Source: Stromatinia cepivora (lineage: Eukaryota; Ascomycota; Leotiomycetes; Helotiales; Sclerotiniaceae). From it: 64,000 nt of DNA. Position numbers and translations under genes: made by a program. How positions within the stretch are numbered: the stretch's first letter is position 1; every line of letters begins with the position of its first letter. The DNA lies in assembly GCA_014898415.1 (NCBI GenBank), contig RCTD01000018.1, forward strand, positions 1,121,001 through 1,185,000. The letters are read 5' to 3'. Under the pieces are notes generated by a model. The model was not told where the DNA came from and made no database searches. It saw only the letters and a program-made list of their open reading frames with translations. Below are positions 26,997 through 37,722 of the stretch, piece by piece.

Positions 26997-29900
26997 ATGG
27001 CGGACTACCAGCAAGGACGGGGGAATGGTGGCCGACCAAATGAATACGGACATGCTTCGAACTACCAGCGGGAAACCGCTTTTTCAAATATCTTTGGTTC
27101 TGCCCCTCCTCCCGGCCGATCGCAGACTATGACTTCATCCGTGTCTCCTCCATTTGTGCCTCAAAGTCGCACACAAACGATATCTTCGCAGACGCCAGGA
27201 GTGCAAAATGGGATGCCTCCTAGACAGCCCCAAGGCCAGGGCGGATACCGGCCTCCACAGGGGAATAATATGACAAACGGAGGTGGAATGGCCAATGGCT
27301 ATTATCAAGGTCCACGACAACCGCCCCCTGGACAAGTACCTTCTCAACCACAACCTCATTCATTACCACAGCAGGTTCGTAGCGATCGAAGACCATACCC
27401 TACTCCTCAGCGCATATCCCCCCAACAACCATTCCCTCCCAGACCCCCGCAACAACGATACTACCCCGGTAACACTCCAGCACTCGCCTCCGATCCTTAT
27501 CGCTCTCAGTCGATGGCGAGTATACCTAGGCCAAACATGTACCAGCCGCCTAGCAACAACTTTAATCAAGCTCCTGCGAACGCTTTTCGGCAAGCTCAAT
27601 ACCAACAGCAACCAGCAAAAACAACCGCACTCGGACGCAACATCCCCGAAAGACCTGATGAGCGCACAATGTCATTGACTAACTATCCGCAAGATCGTGA
27701 CCAGCATCAAACCATGAGTGGACGGGTCATTCCAAATCGACGGACCTCGGGGAATGGGCCGCAGGAGTTACCAGCATTCTCCATTCCACCTCCTGCTCCC
27801 GCTACTGCAACAAGAACTGCTAGTATGGCTTCGACTGTTGCGCCAGATATGAGCCGCTCGATGTCCATGGCTTCAACCATTGTCCCACCAGAGCAATCAG
27901 ACGTCTTAACTCATCGCCCTTCGGCAAAATCAATTAGCAGCACAGCTGGAGGATCATCCCGACACAAAGCTCCCCTTGTGTATCCTGCTCTGTTGTCGCG
28001 CGTCGGTGATTGCTTTCGAGAGAAGATCAATGTCGGCGATAGAACGAAGAACGATCTTACATACAAAAATGCGTTTAGTGGAGCAGAGGCGGTGGATGTT
28101 ATTTCATACATCATTAAGACTACCGATCGGAATCTTGCCTTGTTACTTGGACGAGCTCTTGACGCCCAGAAATTTTTCCATGATGTGACTTACGATCATC
28201 GGTTACGTGATTCAGCTACAGAGATGTACCAGTTTCGAGAAACAATGATGGACGAACCTCATGAAGCACCTGAAGTTAATGGCGTGTTCGTTTTACTTAC
28301 TGAATGTTATTCACCAACGTGCACTAGAGATCAGTTGTGCTATTCGATAGCTTGCCCTCGTCGACTCGAACAACAATCTCGATTGAACCTGAAGCCACAA
28401 CCGGGTCTTCGTCGCGAAAAATCCGAAGCAAGTTTGCATGATGTCGACGAACCCGATGAGCAGAAACTCTGGATCAACACAGTCTCTCAAGAAATTGCGG
28501 ACAGTGTTGGGGAACGGGAGAAGAAGCGCCAAGAGGTCATTTCGGAGATTATGTATACTGAGAGGGATTTTGTAAAGGATCTCGAATATCTAAGAGATTT
28601 CTGGATTCTCCCACTACGTTCATCTAACCAGCTGTCTCCATCACCTATTCCAGAGGCTCGAAAGGAGAGGATAGTCAGGACCATCTTCTCAAATATCGTT
28701 GACCCCCCGAGTATTCATGCTGTCAGCTCTAAATTTGCTGAATCGCTCACAGAACGACAGCGGAAACATCCTGTTGTTCAATGTGTGGGTGATATATTCC
28801 TCGAGTTTGTTCCCCAATTTGAGCCTTTTATCATCTATGGATCAAACCAACTGGCTGGTAAATTTGAGTTTGAGAACGAGCGATCCCTGAATCCCTCGTT
28901 CTCTAAATTTGTGGACGAGACAGAACGACGAAAAGAGTCACGAAAGCTTGAACTTAATGGTTATTTAACTAAGCCAACAACAAGGCTTGCTCGTTATCCA
29001 CTCTTACTAGACAACGTTCTCAAATATACCGACGATGGCAATAAGGACAAGGAAGATATTCCGAAAGCCATGAAGATGATTCGTGAACTCCTTACCAGGG
29101 TCAATGCCGAATCCGGAAAAGCTGAGAACCGCTTCAACCTAAAAAGATTGCACGAACAGCTTCGTTTCAGGCCCAATGAGCGTGTAGACCTGAAGCTTAC
29201 CGACGAAAACCGAGAGCTTATACATAAGGGACCCTTGAAGAAGACACCAACAGATCCAACTGATATTCAGGCCTACCTTTTCGATCATGCTGTTCTTCTT
29301 GTACGTGTCAAGACGGTGGCAAAGAAGGAGGAAATAAAAGTATACCGCCGTCCAATTCCTCTGGAACTATTGACCATTCGCGAAATGGAGGAATTTATGC
29401 CTAAACTTGGGGTGGTGAAACGCCCGTCCTCAAGTTTGATTCCTACCAAAACTCCTACAAACGACAACAATAAGAAGGATGGGTTCCCCATCACGTTCAG
29501 ACATCTTGGTAGAGGTGGATATGAACTGACACTGTATGCTAGTAGTGCAGGTATGAGGAACAAATGGATGGAGCATATAGGTGAACAGCAGGCCATACTA
29601 CGAGCGCGAGGCGATTTTTACAATAAATCTATCATTTCTAGCAACTTCTTCACGACGGCGAACCGGGTCAATTGCGTGGCACCATTTGATGGTGGCCGTA
29701 AATTGATATACGGCACAGACTCGGGCATCTTCGTTTCTGATCGCAGATCAAAAGATGCTGCCGCAAAACCACTTCGAGTATTGGATGCTACCAGTGTGAC
29801 ACAGATTGATGTTCTCGAGGAATACAACCTTCTGCTGGTTCTATCTAATAAGTCTTTGCAGTCTTATCCCCTTTCTGCGCTAAATCCGAACGAACCAGCA

Positions 29901-30745
29901 CTTTCGAAACGGCCCAAGAAGATTCAAAGTCATTGTAACTTCTTCCGTACAGGGATATGTTTAGGTCGCCACCTTGTTTGCTGTGTTAAATCTTCGGCTT
30001 TGTCAACGACCATCAAAGTATTCGAGCCCAATGATGCTATGTCTAAGGGCAAGAAGCAAAAGGGATTCAAAATGTTCAGCAATGGTCAAGACGAGTTGAA
30101 GGCATTCAAAGAATTTTACATTCCAACAGAATCTTCGTCGATACATTTCCTGAAATCAAAACTATGTGTGGCTTGTGCGCGTGGATTTGAAGTAGTATCT
30201 TTGGAGACCCTGGAAACTCAGTCTCTCCTGGATCAGGCAGATACATCTTTGGACTTCGTTGCGCGAAAGGAGAACGTACGACCAATACACATTGAGCGCT
30301 TGAACGGAGAATTTCTTCTCAACTACTCTGAATTCTCCTTCTTTGTCAACCGTAATGGTTGGCGAGCCAGACCTGACTGGAGGATTGATTGGGAGGGACT
30401 ACCACAAAGCTTTGCCCTTTCGTACCCTTGGATACTCGCTTTCGAACCGAACTTCATTGAAATCAGGAATATTGAGACTAACGCTGTTCATATTGTTCCT
30501 CATAAGAGCATTCGTATGCTACATACGAGCACTCGAGAGGTATGTGATTTTCTATCATTACGCATGAATTCATGTGAATACTAATTAATTCGTAGATCAT
30601 ATATGCTTATGAGGATGAACGAGGAGAGGACGTCGTTGCGGCCATCGACTTTTGGCCAGCCGGACGTAAGCCAGAAGCACAACCGGTCTCCAATGGTGGT
30701 GACTTCCGTGATGGGGGGCACCCTCCAACATCTTCGCGGCACTAA
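26997..30745 (+). CDS. ROM2: Rho1 guanine-nucleotide exchange factor, Rom2/Rom1 type
   Basis: Exons are 26997-30539 and 30596-30745, giving 1230 aa. It activates Rho1 GTPase by GDP/GTP exchange and so links surface sensors to glucan synthase, Pkc1 and actin. The N-terminal 320 residues are disordered and rich in P, Q and S (PPGRSQTM, RPPQQRYYPG). A DEP domain follows at about 325-410 (INVGDRTKNDLTYKNAFSGA). The DH (RhoGEF) domain spans about 515-705 and begins EVISEIMYTERDFVKDLEYL, with conserved YLTKPTTRLARYPLLL in its alpha8 core. A PH domain lies at about 740-865 (LIHKGPLKK ... GMRNKWMEHI). A citron-homology CNH domain covers about 885-1200 (VNCVAPFDGGRKLIYGTDSG ... LLNYSEFSFFVNR). This domain order is the Rom1/Rom2 signature. 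Only one intron, near the 3' end, was needed. Rom1 versus Rom2 cannot be separated here. Confidence 0.94.
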
Positions 30746-31537
30746 GCTTGACCATAAGTCTATCGCATCCAATTTTTAATAATATGAATACCCACGCCAT
30801 AATTATCCTCATCTCGATTCTCAGGTTTACAAATGCATGACATCTGACAAGTTTCGACAATCTCTTCTATTATCTCCTAGGTGTGCTGGACACGCTGGTT
30901 TACAGCCAAAGTCGTGCACAATCCTTCGGCCTATTTTCCAATCTATCGACTTATTGGAGGAACTAGACACATTTTCCGAGCACGCTGGTGGAGGACTCTT
31001 ATTTTCTTTCGGTGGCTGAAAGTTGTTCCTCGAAGAGAAGAGTAGAGGGATTTTTATTAAGTGTAGGAAAGGCGGTAGGGTATGGCAAATGGGCGACAGG
31101 CGTCAACCGGTGAAACGGAGGAAGAAGACGAGACTCCTTCCACTACATCTTTTGATTCTCTCATCTTTTTAACCTTTTCTTTTGACTCTTGATTGGTTGA
31201 ATAAAGGCACGCATGATATCTATGTTTCTGTACATTGCAGCTGTAGTCTTATGAATAGATCATGTGTTTCTTCGCCCGTTTATACCAAACTCGATGATAA
31301 ACCCATTGATATGTCAAGGCTGCCCCAGTAAAACTACGAAGGTATCGGTGGCAAAGTCTAAGACTTGATACAATCCTTGAACACAAATCAAACAACTAGA
31401 CTAGACAGTTTACATGGAATGGGCAGCATTGGTTCTATGCTATGAATGTACATTTTTTGTAGACTGATAATGTATACTCGTCATTCGAACTGTCTTAACA
31501 TCTCTATATGATCTATCCTCTATCCTGATCTGAAACT
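30746..31537. other. Intergenic region between convergent genes
   Basis: This holds the 3' flanks of the RhoGEF and PHS1 genes. I see no gene or structured element. Confidence 0.6.
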
Positions 31538-32342
31538 TTATTCATTTTTCGATGCCTCTCGCTGCGCTCGAAAAACTTTACTTCTCTGCTTGATCATGTG
31601 CGTGAACAGAATATAAGAGCCTACGTATTCATTAGCGTCCATCTGCTCAACACAACCACCATATATAACATACCAGGGATATAAATCAGGAGAATCAACT
31701 TCAAAGCTAAAGCATACAGCGATCCATACAAATCTCCGGCAGGCTCAAGAGATTTATATATCAACCAACACTCGCTGCTAATTCCCAAGGGATATAAAAC
31801 GAAGAAGGTATTGTATCGAAACCAAGTGACGATAGCTGGTTTGTAGCCGCTGAGTGTAATAACAAAGTAGAAGTAACGAATCACTTCCGTGACACTCCAC
31901 GCAATGAGCATCGATGAATATCCGGCACTTTTCGCAACCCAGGGAAATGGATTAACGATGAACCAAACGAGGAGCAACCGACTGGCTACTTGCATACCGG
32001 TTGTGCTAACGGGGGCCCGGACAACGCCTATCGGTATCCAATATTAGCATGTCACTTTCTCAGCCGCACATATGTGTGAGAGGAAAACAAACCAGTGGCA
32101 GCATGTACTACCTCCAGAAGTGCCATTGTCTGTGTCCATTTTACAAATCGACCGACTCCAGGATATAGGCGTCCGAAACCGACGAGTGGCACTAGGAGGA
32201 GCACTCGACCTAGGACGACGAGCCAGAGCAGTGCGGAAACAAAGTTGTAGAGGATTAGGTATTGGGTTTTGCTGTTTGAGGATTGGAGGGGTTTGGCACC
32301 TCGCTTTTTGATGGAGGATTCGCGGGTATCTTGGGGATCCAT
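31538..32342 (-). CDS. PHS1: Very-long-chain 3-hydroxyacyl-CoA dehydratase (PHS1/HACD/PTPLA)
   Basis: Exons on the minus strand are 32342-32093, 32027-31674 and 31620-31538, giving 228 aa. The enzyme carries out the third step of very-long-chain fatty acid elongation in the ER, dehydrating 3-hydroxyacyl-CoA to trans-2-enoyl-CoA. The protein is mostly membrane-embedded, with about six hydrophobic segments. The motif WSVTEVIRYFYFV holds the Tyr and nearby Glu that are the usual catalytic region of the family. Also conserved are LYNFVSALLWLVVLGR at the first helix, LLEVVHAATGVVRAPVSTT and YPLGISSECWLIY. The C-terminus ends in basic residues (KQRSKVFRAQREASKNE) resembling a cytosolic ER-retention tail. 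The start at 32342 gives a short hydrophilic N-terminus. The gene is normally essential in fungi. Confidence 0.93.
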
Positions 32343-33723
32343 GGCTGCAAATGGCGGATTAAGGGGAGTTATGTCGGTTTAGAGATAGTGAGTGATGAGG
32401 AATCTCAGTGTTTGTGTTGGGTAGAAGTGATGCTAGGTATATAAATTTTGGAGCTTGGGCCACCGAGGCTACATTTTCTATTCCAGTTGTGGAGGTGGCC
32501 GATACCACTGCAATATTCTAAAATGTCAAAATTGAATGATACGGTTTTTTTATATTATTATTTTCAATTTGATTTCTGTTTGTGAGTGTTTTGATTGTCC
32601 TAATTGAAAAGAGAAATTGAAGGTTACTTTTGGCCACCTTTTTCAATGAAGAGCAGATGTATTAGTATTCTTGGTGAGGAATAATCAGTATTGTGTCTGG
32701 CCGATGCCATCACTTGATTGTTCTGAATTGAACTGAAGATTGAAAGGGTCTGAATCATTCGTAGTTTTGAATTGATTCATAGTAGCGATGAAGGTAGGCT
32801 TTGAATAGGTATCACTTTCTGTCTAGTTGGCGAACTCAATGTCCTGGGTAGGTGGCCAGGTCCAACAATTTGCAGCTGTTTCTTCTTTTGTCTCTTTCTT
32901 TTGCTTTTCTTATATCTACATCTCTTTACACGTCTCATTTCATCCAATACATAGTATACTCAACTTTTCGTAAATGAATATCTGTGAAGGCCTGTAACGC
33001 ACATGCAATCAGCATCAGAAACCAGCGGCACAGAGTAGGGAGAGATATTCGTCAGTATTTATTTACATTTATTTCGTTTGACATTCAATCCCCAGCCCAA
33101 AAATGTAGTATTCCTGGTGGATCGATACACATGAAGCGTTTTCGTAGTTGAAAGAGTATCTTCAATATTCGATAAGAACAGCACCCACAAACGGGGGAAC
33201 CAACGATCACCAATCAATACGCGGTGTACCCCAAGAACTGCACGCTTTTGGACGTTGAACTGCGTCCTAGAAGAACCATTGTAACTATGTTTATCACGGG
33301 ATATGAGAAAGGAGAATCTGACCTGTGAATTCTGAGCTCTACAGCTGCGAAATCTTAGGGCTGCCCAGGGGAAATAAACTTCAAGAATTATGCACTTTTA
33401 TCACATTGACAGTGCCGGGATAGTTTCAAAATGATTGGAATGGTATTATAACAAACAATTTCCCCAGCAGCCAGCTACCTTCAACTTCCTGTCCCCACTA
33501 CTGCACGAGTCAGAACAGACCTGCGTAATCTTTTTCAGACTGACTAGCACATACTTCTCAATCGATATCATTTCGATTATTTCAACCATCCAGAAAATCG
33601 CATATTCGACCTCTCCAAGGTGCTCTTGTGATGGATTCCACGTGCCCACTAATCCCGGCCTTTCCATCTCATTAGATAAGATTGTTGGGATTGAACTATA
33701 TCACGACAAAGAATTGGCGGTAG
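32343..33723. other. Intergenic region
   Basis: PHS1 promoter sequence is at the left. No GTPase or stalk sequence that would complete the dynamin-like fragment to the right is visible in any + frame. A 101-codon frame at 33435-33740 has no recognisable content. Confidence 0.5.
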
Positions 33724-34014
33724 TTAAGCACTCACGATAGTCTCGAGGCCTATTATGAGTTGGCCAGATATCGATTCACTGACAAGATTGCGCTGCAAGT
33801 TATCGAAAGAAATTTACTTGGTTCAGATGGTCCGCTGCTTTTTTTCACTCCTCAGTATATGTCACAGAAATTATATGGAGGACAGAATGAGGATGCGTTG
33901 GAAAATTTAGTCGGTGAACATCCAAAAAAGGCTCAGAAGCGGCTCGACCTGGATGCTGGGAGGTGCGGCCTCGAAGAAAGTATGAGGAGATTTCAAGCTT
34001 TCAAAACGCTTTAA
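33724..34014 (+). pseudogene. Orphan dynamin GTPase-effector-domain (GED) fragment
   Basis: The frame starting after an AG at 33722-33723 reads HDSLEAYYELARYRFTDKI and continues ALQVIERNLLGSDGPLLFF, TPQYM and ALENLVGEHPKKAQKR, ending with TAA. This is the GED pattern of dynamin/Mx-like GTPases: an H-D-x-L-x-AYY-x-x-A-x-x-R-F start, then Q-V-I-E-R-x-L-L, then LxxLVGE-x-P. The GED packs against the GTPase and stalk to drive self-assembly. Here it stands alone; the upstream bases have a stop and no dynamin GTPase or stalk. The most likely reading is the last exon of a truncated or mostly deleted dynamin-like gene. It could instead be a distal exon whose upstream exons I failed to find, though roughly 1.4 kb of upstream sequence gives no support. 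A short standalone gene starting at ATG 33760 is less likely because it would lose the conserved AYY segment. Confidence 0.6.
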
Positions 34015-34612
34015 TGGATCGTCTAGTGGAACTGTGTACAAAGTTGCAATTAACTTTATAATATTCTAAATCATGTTCGCACGCGTCTTTTTTGCTTTTC
34101 CCTTTTTCACCAACGCCTTGTGCGCCCTAATCTGGCCATTCACGACCGCGACCAGTCTAGAACATATCACCTGTATTTTAGCTAAAAGGTCTTTAACTAG
34201 TATGAGGCTTCAAAACGTGTCGCTCATCAATTCAATTCAGACCATCTAGCTATACCAACACGACCTTATCATGCACACTTCCACCAATACGAAAACTCTT
34301 CAAGGGAGATTCCAATTTTAGTCAATGGTAAGTCATCCAGAAGAGACCTCTAGGCCGGTGCAGTATAGTTGATTGTATGGTCCAGTGGTCGAATATCTGC
34401 GTTGAAGTTAGGAACTTGTTGGTACTTTTGACTATTTAAGGTGACATGCCATCCCTTCGTATCATTCGAAGTCATCATCAACCTACAACCACAACCAGAA
34501 CCTACAATCGGGATTCGATCGCAATAAGAAGTCCTCACAAGAGCAGAATATCATTTCTTCCACTAACTTCCTATTATAATTGCACCTAATTAGCTTCTAG
34601 CTCCCCGCAGCC
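34015..34612. other. Intergenic spacer
   Basis: I see nothing except the probable leader of the RGERD-repeat gene, which is A- and C-rich near 34480-34600. Confidence 0.55.
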
Positions 34613-35929
34613 ATGTTCTCATCCCGCATCAAGGACTACATCCCCGAAAAAGATGTCAAACCCGGCGATCTAGACGGTTATAAATACTACAAAACCAAAA
34701 CGGTAACCGTGACAGCAGATGGAAAGGAGAGAGAAGCATCTATCAAAGTATACGAAAATAGCAAAGGACAGCATAAGCAGGTTCTGATAGGACCCATTCG
34801 TTCGAGCAGTAGTAAGACTGAGAAATCGGGCTCGCGCCATTCGGGTGGTGATTATGTCTCCTATGAAAGCCGTACTACCACTGTTACGGGAGGACGGGAG
34901 CAGAGGCCGGCCCTTATTAATTTTGCTATGAACCAAACTGTTGTTGTTAACAACACTACGGGAAGCGGAGATCATAAGAAACATCGTAGACATGGGGATA
35001 GTCATCGAGAAAGAGATCGTGGAGAGAGAGACCGTGGAGAGAGAGACCGTGGAGAGAGAGACCGTGGAGAGAGAGACCGTGGAGAGAGAGACCGTGGAGA
35101 GAGAGACCGTGGAGAGAGAGACCGTGGAGAGAGAGACCGTGGAGAGAGAGACCGCCCCCGTGATAGCGGTCGTCGAGACAACAAAGATCTCCTTCGTGAT
35201 AGCGATCGTGGAGATAGAGATCGCCGTCGTGATGAAAGCGACACAGACGATCGAGAAAAACGCAGAAGAGATCGTCAAGATGTCAAACCTAGCAATAGCA
35301 AGGCGCCATATCGTGGGCACTCGAGGACCAGGAAATCCGATAACTCGGGCCGTGATAAAGAAAGGAGGCTCGACTATGATTCTGAGTCTGACGATCTTAG
35401 GAGGAAATCTTTCAAGGAAGCACCTAGCATCGCACCTTCTGAGAGGCAAGGTTCTGTAAGAGAGGGTTCTCTAAAAGAGCCTGCTGTAAGGGAGCCTTCT
35501 GTAAGAAGTCTTACTAATACAGCACCTTTAGAAGGGAATGTTTCTGCAAGAGGAGGTTCTCTACGGGAACCTTCTCTAGAGGAGCCATCCCTAAGAAGTT
35601 ACACAAGTCAAGGATACAGTCAAACTTCGAGCCGAAAGCCGGAGTCAAACCGACCTCGAAGTCCTTTGGTATCACCACCACCGTCTGTGGGAAAACCAAC
35701 CTCTGTTCACTTAAATCGCTCGAATTCCATGGGGAACGAAAGTCAAAATGCTAACCTTTCGGTTCGCTCGCTCGCCAATAGTCTCAAGCAGACACGTTTG
35801 GATGGCGACAACGGCTCAATAGCTAATTCTAATGCCACAGCAGCGCAATATAAAAGAAATGCGGAAAGGCGACGATCGGAAAGAAGAAATCCAGATAAGG
35901 TCGATGAGCTTAATGACATGGAGCGATAA
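34613..35929 (+). CDS. Disordered charged protein with RGERD tandem repeats
   Basis: A single-exon gene of 438 aa. The first 70 residues look folded (MFSSRIKDYIPEKDVKPGD, then YYKTKTVTVTADGKEREASI and VYENSKGQHKQVLIGPIRSS). A GYKYYKTKTVTVTADGKE-like start occurs in other fungal hypothetical proteins, but I cannot name the family. Residues about 135-180 are nine exact copies of Arg-Gly-Glu-Arg-Asp. The region after is rich in R, D and S (RRDRQD, SDTDDREKRR), like RS-type or RGG-type RNA-binding linkers. A second degenerate motif, S-[LV]-[RKE]-E-P, recurs at about 275-330 (VREGSLKEP, VREPSVRSL, LREPSLEEPSL). No membrane segment or signal peptide is seen. RNA or nuclear-speckle association is a guess from composition only. 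Confidence 0.72.
   Translation: MFSSRIKDYIPEKDVKPGDLDGYKYYKTKTVTVTADGKEREASIKVYENSKGQHKQVLIGPIRSSSSKTEKSGSRHSGGDYVSYESRTTTVTGGREQRPALINFAMNQTVVVNNTTGSGDHKKHRRHGDSHRERDRGERDRGERDRGERDRGERDRGERDRGERDRGERDRGERDRGERDRPRDSGRRDNKDLLRDSDRGDRDRRRDESDTDDREKRRRDRQDVKPSNSKAPYRGHSRTRKSDNSGRDKERRLDYDSESDDLRRKSFKEAPSIAPSERQGSVREGSLKEPAVREPSVRSLTNTAPLEGNVSARGGSLREPSLEEPSLRSYTSQGYSQTSSRKPESNRPRSPLVSPPPSVGKPTSVHLNRSNSMGNESQNANLSVRSLANSLKQTRLDGDNGSIANSNATAAQYKRNAERRRSERRNPDKVDELNDMER
35018..35152 (+). repeat. 15-bp coding tandem repeat, 9 copies
   Basis: Nine head-to-tail copies of cgtggagagagagac run through the RGERD gene, in frame and with no base differences that I can see. Because the unit is 15 bp, copy-number change leaves the frame intact. 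Confidence 0.97.
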
Positions 35930-36476
35930 ATGAGAACAATTTTGAAGAATCGCAGGGATATACGCTTTTAGTCTCAGAACAAGAAGCGGTTCTGCTGATG
36001 TTTGAGGTCTGTGACTATCGATGGGGTTTTTAGTCTAACTATTTATTTATTTGGTGTTAGAGTTGGGAATTATATACGGAGTAGATACATTAGCTAAAAG
36101 AATATCAAAATAGTTTGATTTAATTGTATAGTCTTTAAAGATCATGAAGAATAACGGAGTTAACCTTAACATTGAATGTCTTCATCTAATCTACCCTACT
36201 GTTCAAATGGGTAGTGTGTGTCTAGGTACAATGTTCATCTAGATTGCGTGATTTCTAGGGATGAAGATGCATTTCAGAGGATGTATAAGTTAGCTAGACT
36301 CCTCATTGGTTCCCCACGCTTTTCACGAGATCTGCCCCCACCATGACCCCTCCTTGGGATTTATTTTTATCCATTCGTTCGTATTGCACATCAAACAAAC
36401 AAATAAATACAACCTACTATCTACAATCTACTTCAGAACAAGACAAGAATTTAAGGTTACAGTTTAGATATTCAAG
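35930..36476. other. Intergenic spacer
   Basis: No gene is visible. The final 60 bases are the probable A-rich leader of the glyoxalase-fold gene. Confidence 0.6.
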
Positions 36477-37127
36477 ATGCTCATCACGGGAATCGCTCAT
36501 GTAAACCTTACGGTGCTGCCTGGCACTCTCCATCTGGCAAAGAAGTTCTACGATGAGGTATTAGGATTTACATCGGTTCCGGTGCCAGTCTTACAGAAGG
36601 ATCATCTTGCTTGGTATATACTCTTTTTTCTATACCTTACAGCATTCCATACTCCCCTTAATTAACCTACCCAAAATCCACATCCTCCTCCATCCCACTA
36701 ACACCAGCCCCCAATAGGTTCGACATAACACCCCAAGGCCAACAAATCCACATCTCGGACTCCGGATCCCCTTCAGAACCAAAATCTTCTCGTCACCCTT
36801 GTTTTAAGGTCGCGAGTCCAGAGGCTTTGATAGAGTTGCAGAAGAAGATTTGGACTTTTTTTGAGAGTGAGGAGGCTGGAGAGGCGAGACCGAGGGAGGC
36901 TGATAAACCGGGAGAAGTCGATAGTGGTGAGTGTTTGAAGTATTTATTTGTGTAAAGGGGAGCGTTACTTTTTGGCATGCGATGGCGAGAAAGAGAGGTT
37001 GTGAAGTGAGTTTATGAATGGTTGATGGTGACTGGTTTTATCTTATCTAGGAGCGAAAGGAGTGGAATACCCGATCAGGTTCTTTGCGAGGGATTTTGCG
37101 GGAAATAGGTTGGAGTTTAGTTTGTAA
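36477..37127 (+). CDS. Glyoxalase/bleomycin-resistance (VOC) fold protein
   Basis: Exons are 36477-36613, 36718-36926 and 37051-37127, giving 140 aa, the size of a single-domain VOC protein. The N-terminus ITGIAHVNLTVLPGTL-HLAKKFYDEVLGF is the classic beta-alpha start, with the first metal-type His in AHVNLTV. The C-terminal FARDFAGNRLEFSL is the last module, where the Glu of RLEF is the usual second metal ligand. The sequence between reads FDITPQGQQIHISD, then an SRHPCFKVASPEALIELQKKI helix, then an acidic loop (EVDS). Members of this fold include glyoxalase I, dioxygenases and resistance proteins; nothing here fixes the substrate. Phases at both introns are consistent. Both introns, 104 and 124 nt, are longer than the local norm of about 55. 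Confidence 0.85.
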
Positions 37128-37720
37128 GAAGGATCATCAATGATTGCAGTGAGTTTTTCCGTTCTTTTTATATATGCCCCGTTTTAAATCCCTTCCAACG
37201 TCGTCACAGGCAATTTCCTATGATTCCTATTTTCTTGCCGTTGTTGAGTATGACATGTATCGTTTTTGGAATTAATGCAGAGATCCATATCATTCTCTCC
37301 TTTCTTATCTACTTTCCAGTAAATGGTTTATGGACAGTGCAATTCTCTTCTATCAACTACTTCTATTCCGTTGATTATTGGCTGATGTTCACAATCTCAA
37401 GTCCTAACCACGCGAATGTACTATAGACAGAATTTCACACTGCAACCAGAAATTGATCGGAGTCTTTTGCCAAATTCACCATGACATAAGCGGAAGAGCG
37501 CTGGTGCTTAATAGCAGAAAGGACGGGACCGGAAGTTTGAATTGGAATTGGCATTGAAGTCGGTCGGTCAGTATGTTATGTTAGCCGCCGCATATGTTTG
37601 ATCATCTTTGCGGCCCGAGTTCTTCCAACTTGGGACTGATAACCAACTTAATTAGTCTAGCGGGTGCCTGACTCTCGAGGCATCGGTCATATGATTTTTA
37701 ATATCTCCGTCAGGAGAGTT
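37128..37720. other. Intergenic spacer left of the inverted-repeat element
   Basis: Nothing coding was recognised. It is ordinary composition up to the TA at 37721-37722, where the AT-rich element begins. Confidence 0.55.
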
Positions 37721-37722
37721 TA

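Noticed and set aside
34670..35449. 259-codon open frame antisense to the RGERD-repeat gene
   Set aside because: It is open only because the 15-bp repeat and biased codons of the sense gene read through on the other strand; its translation is a monotonous SLSTV array.
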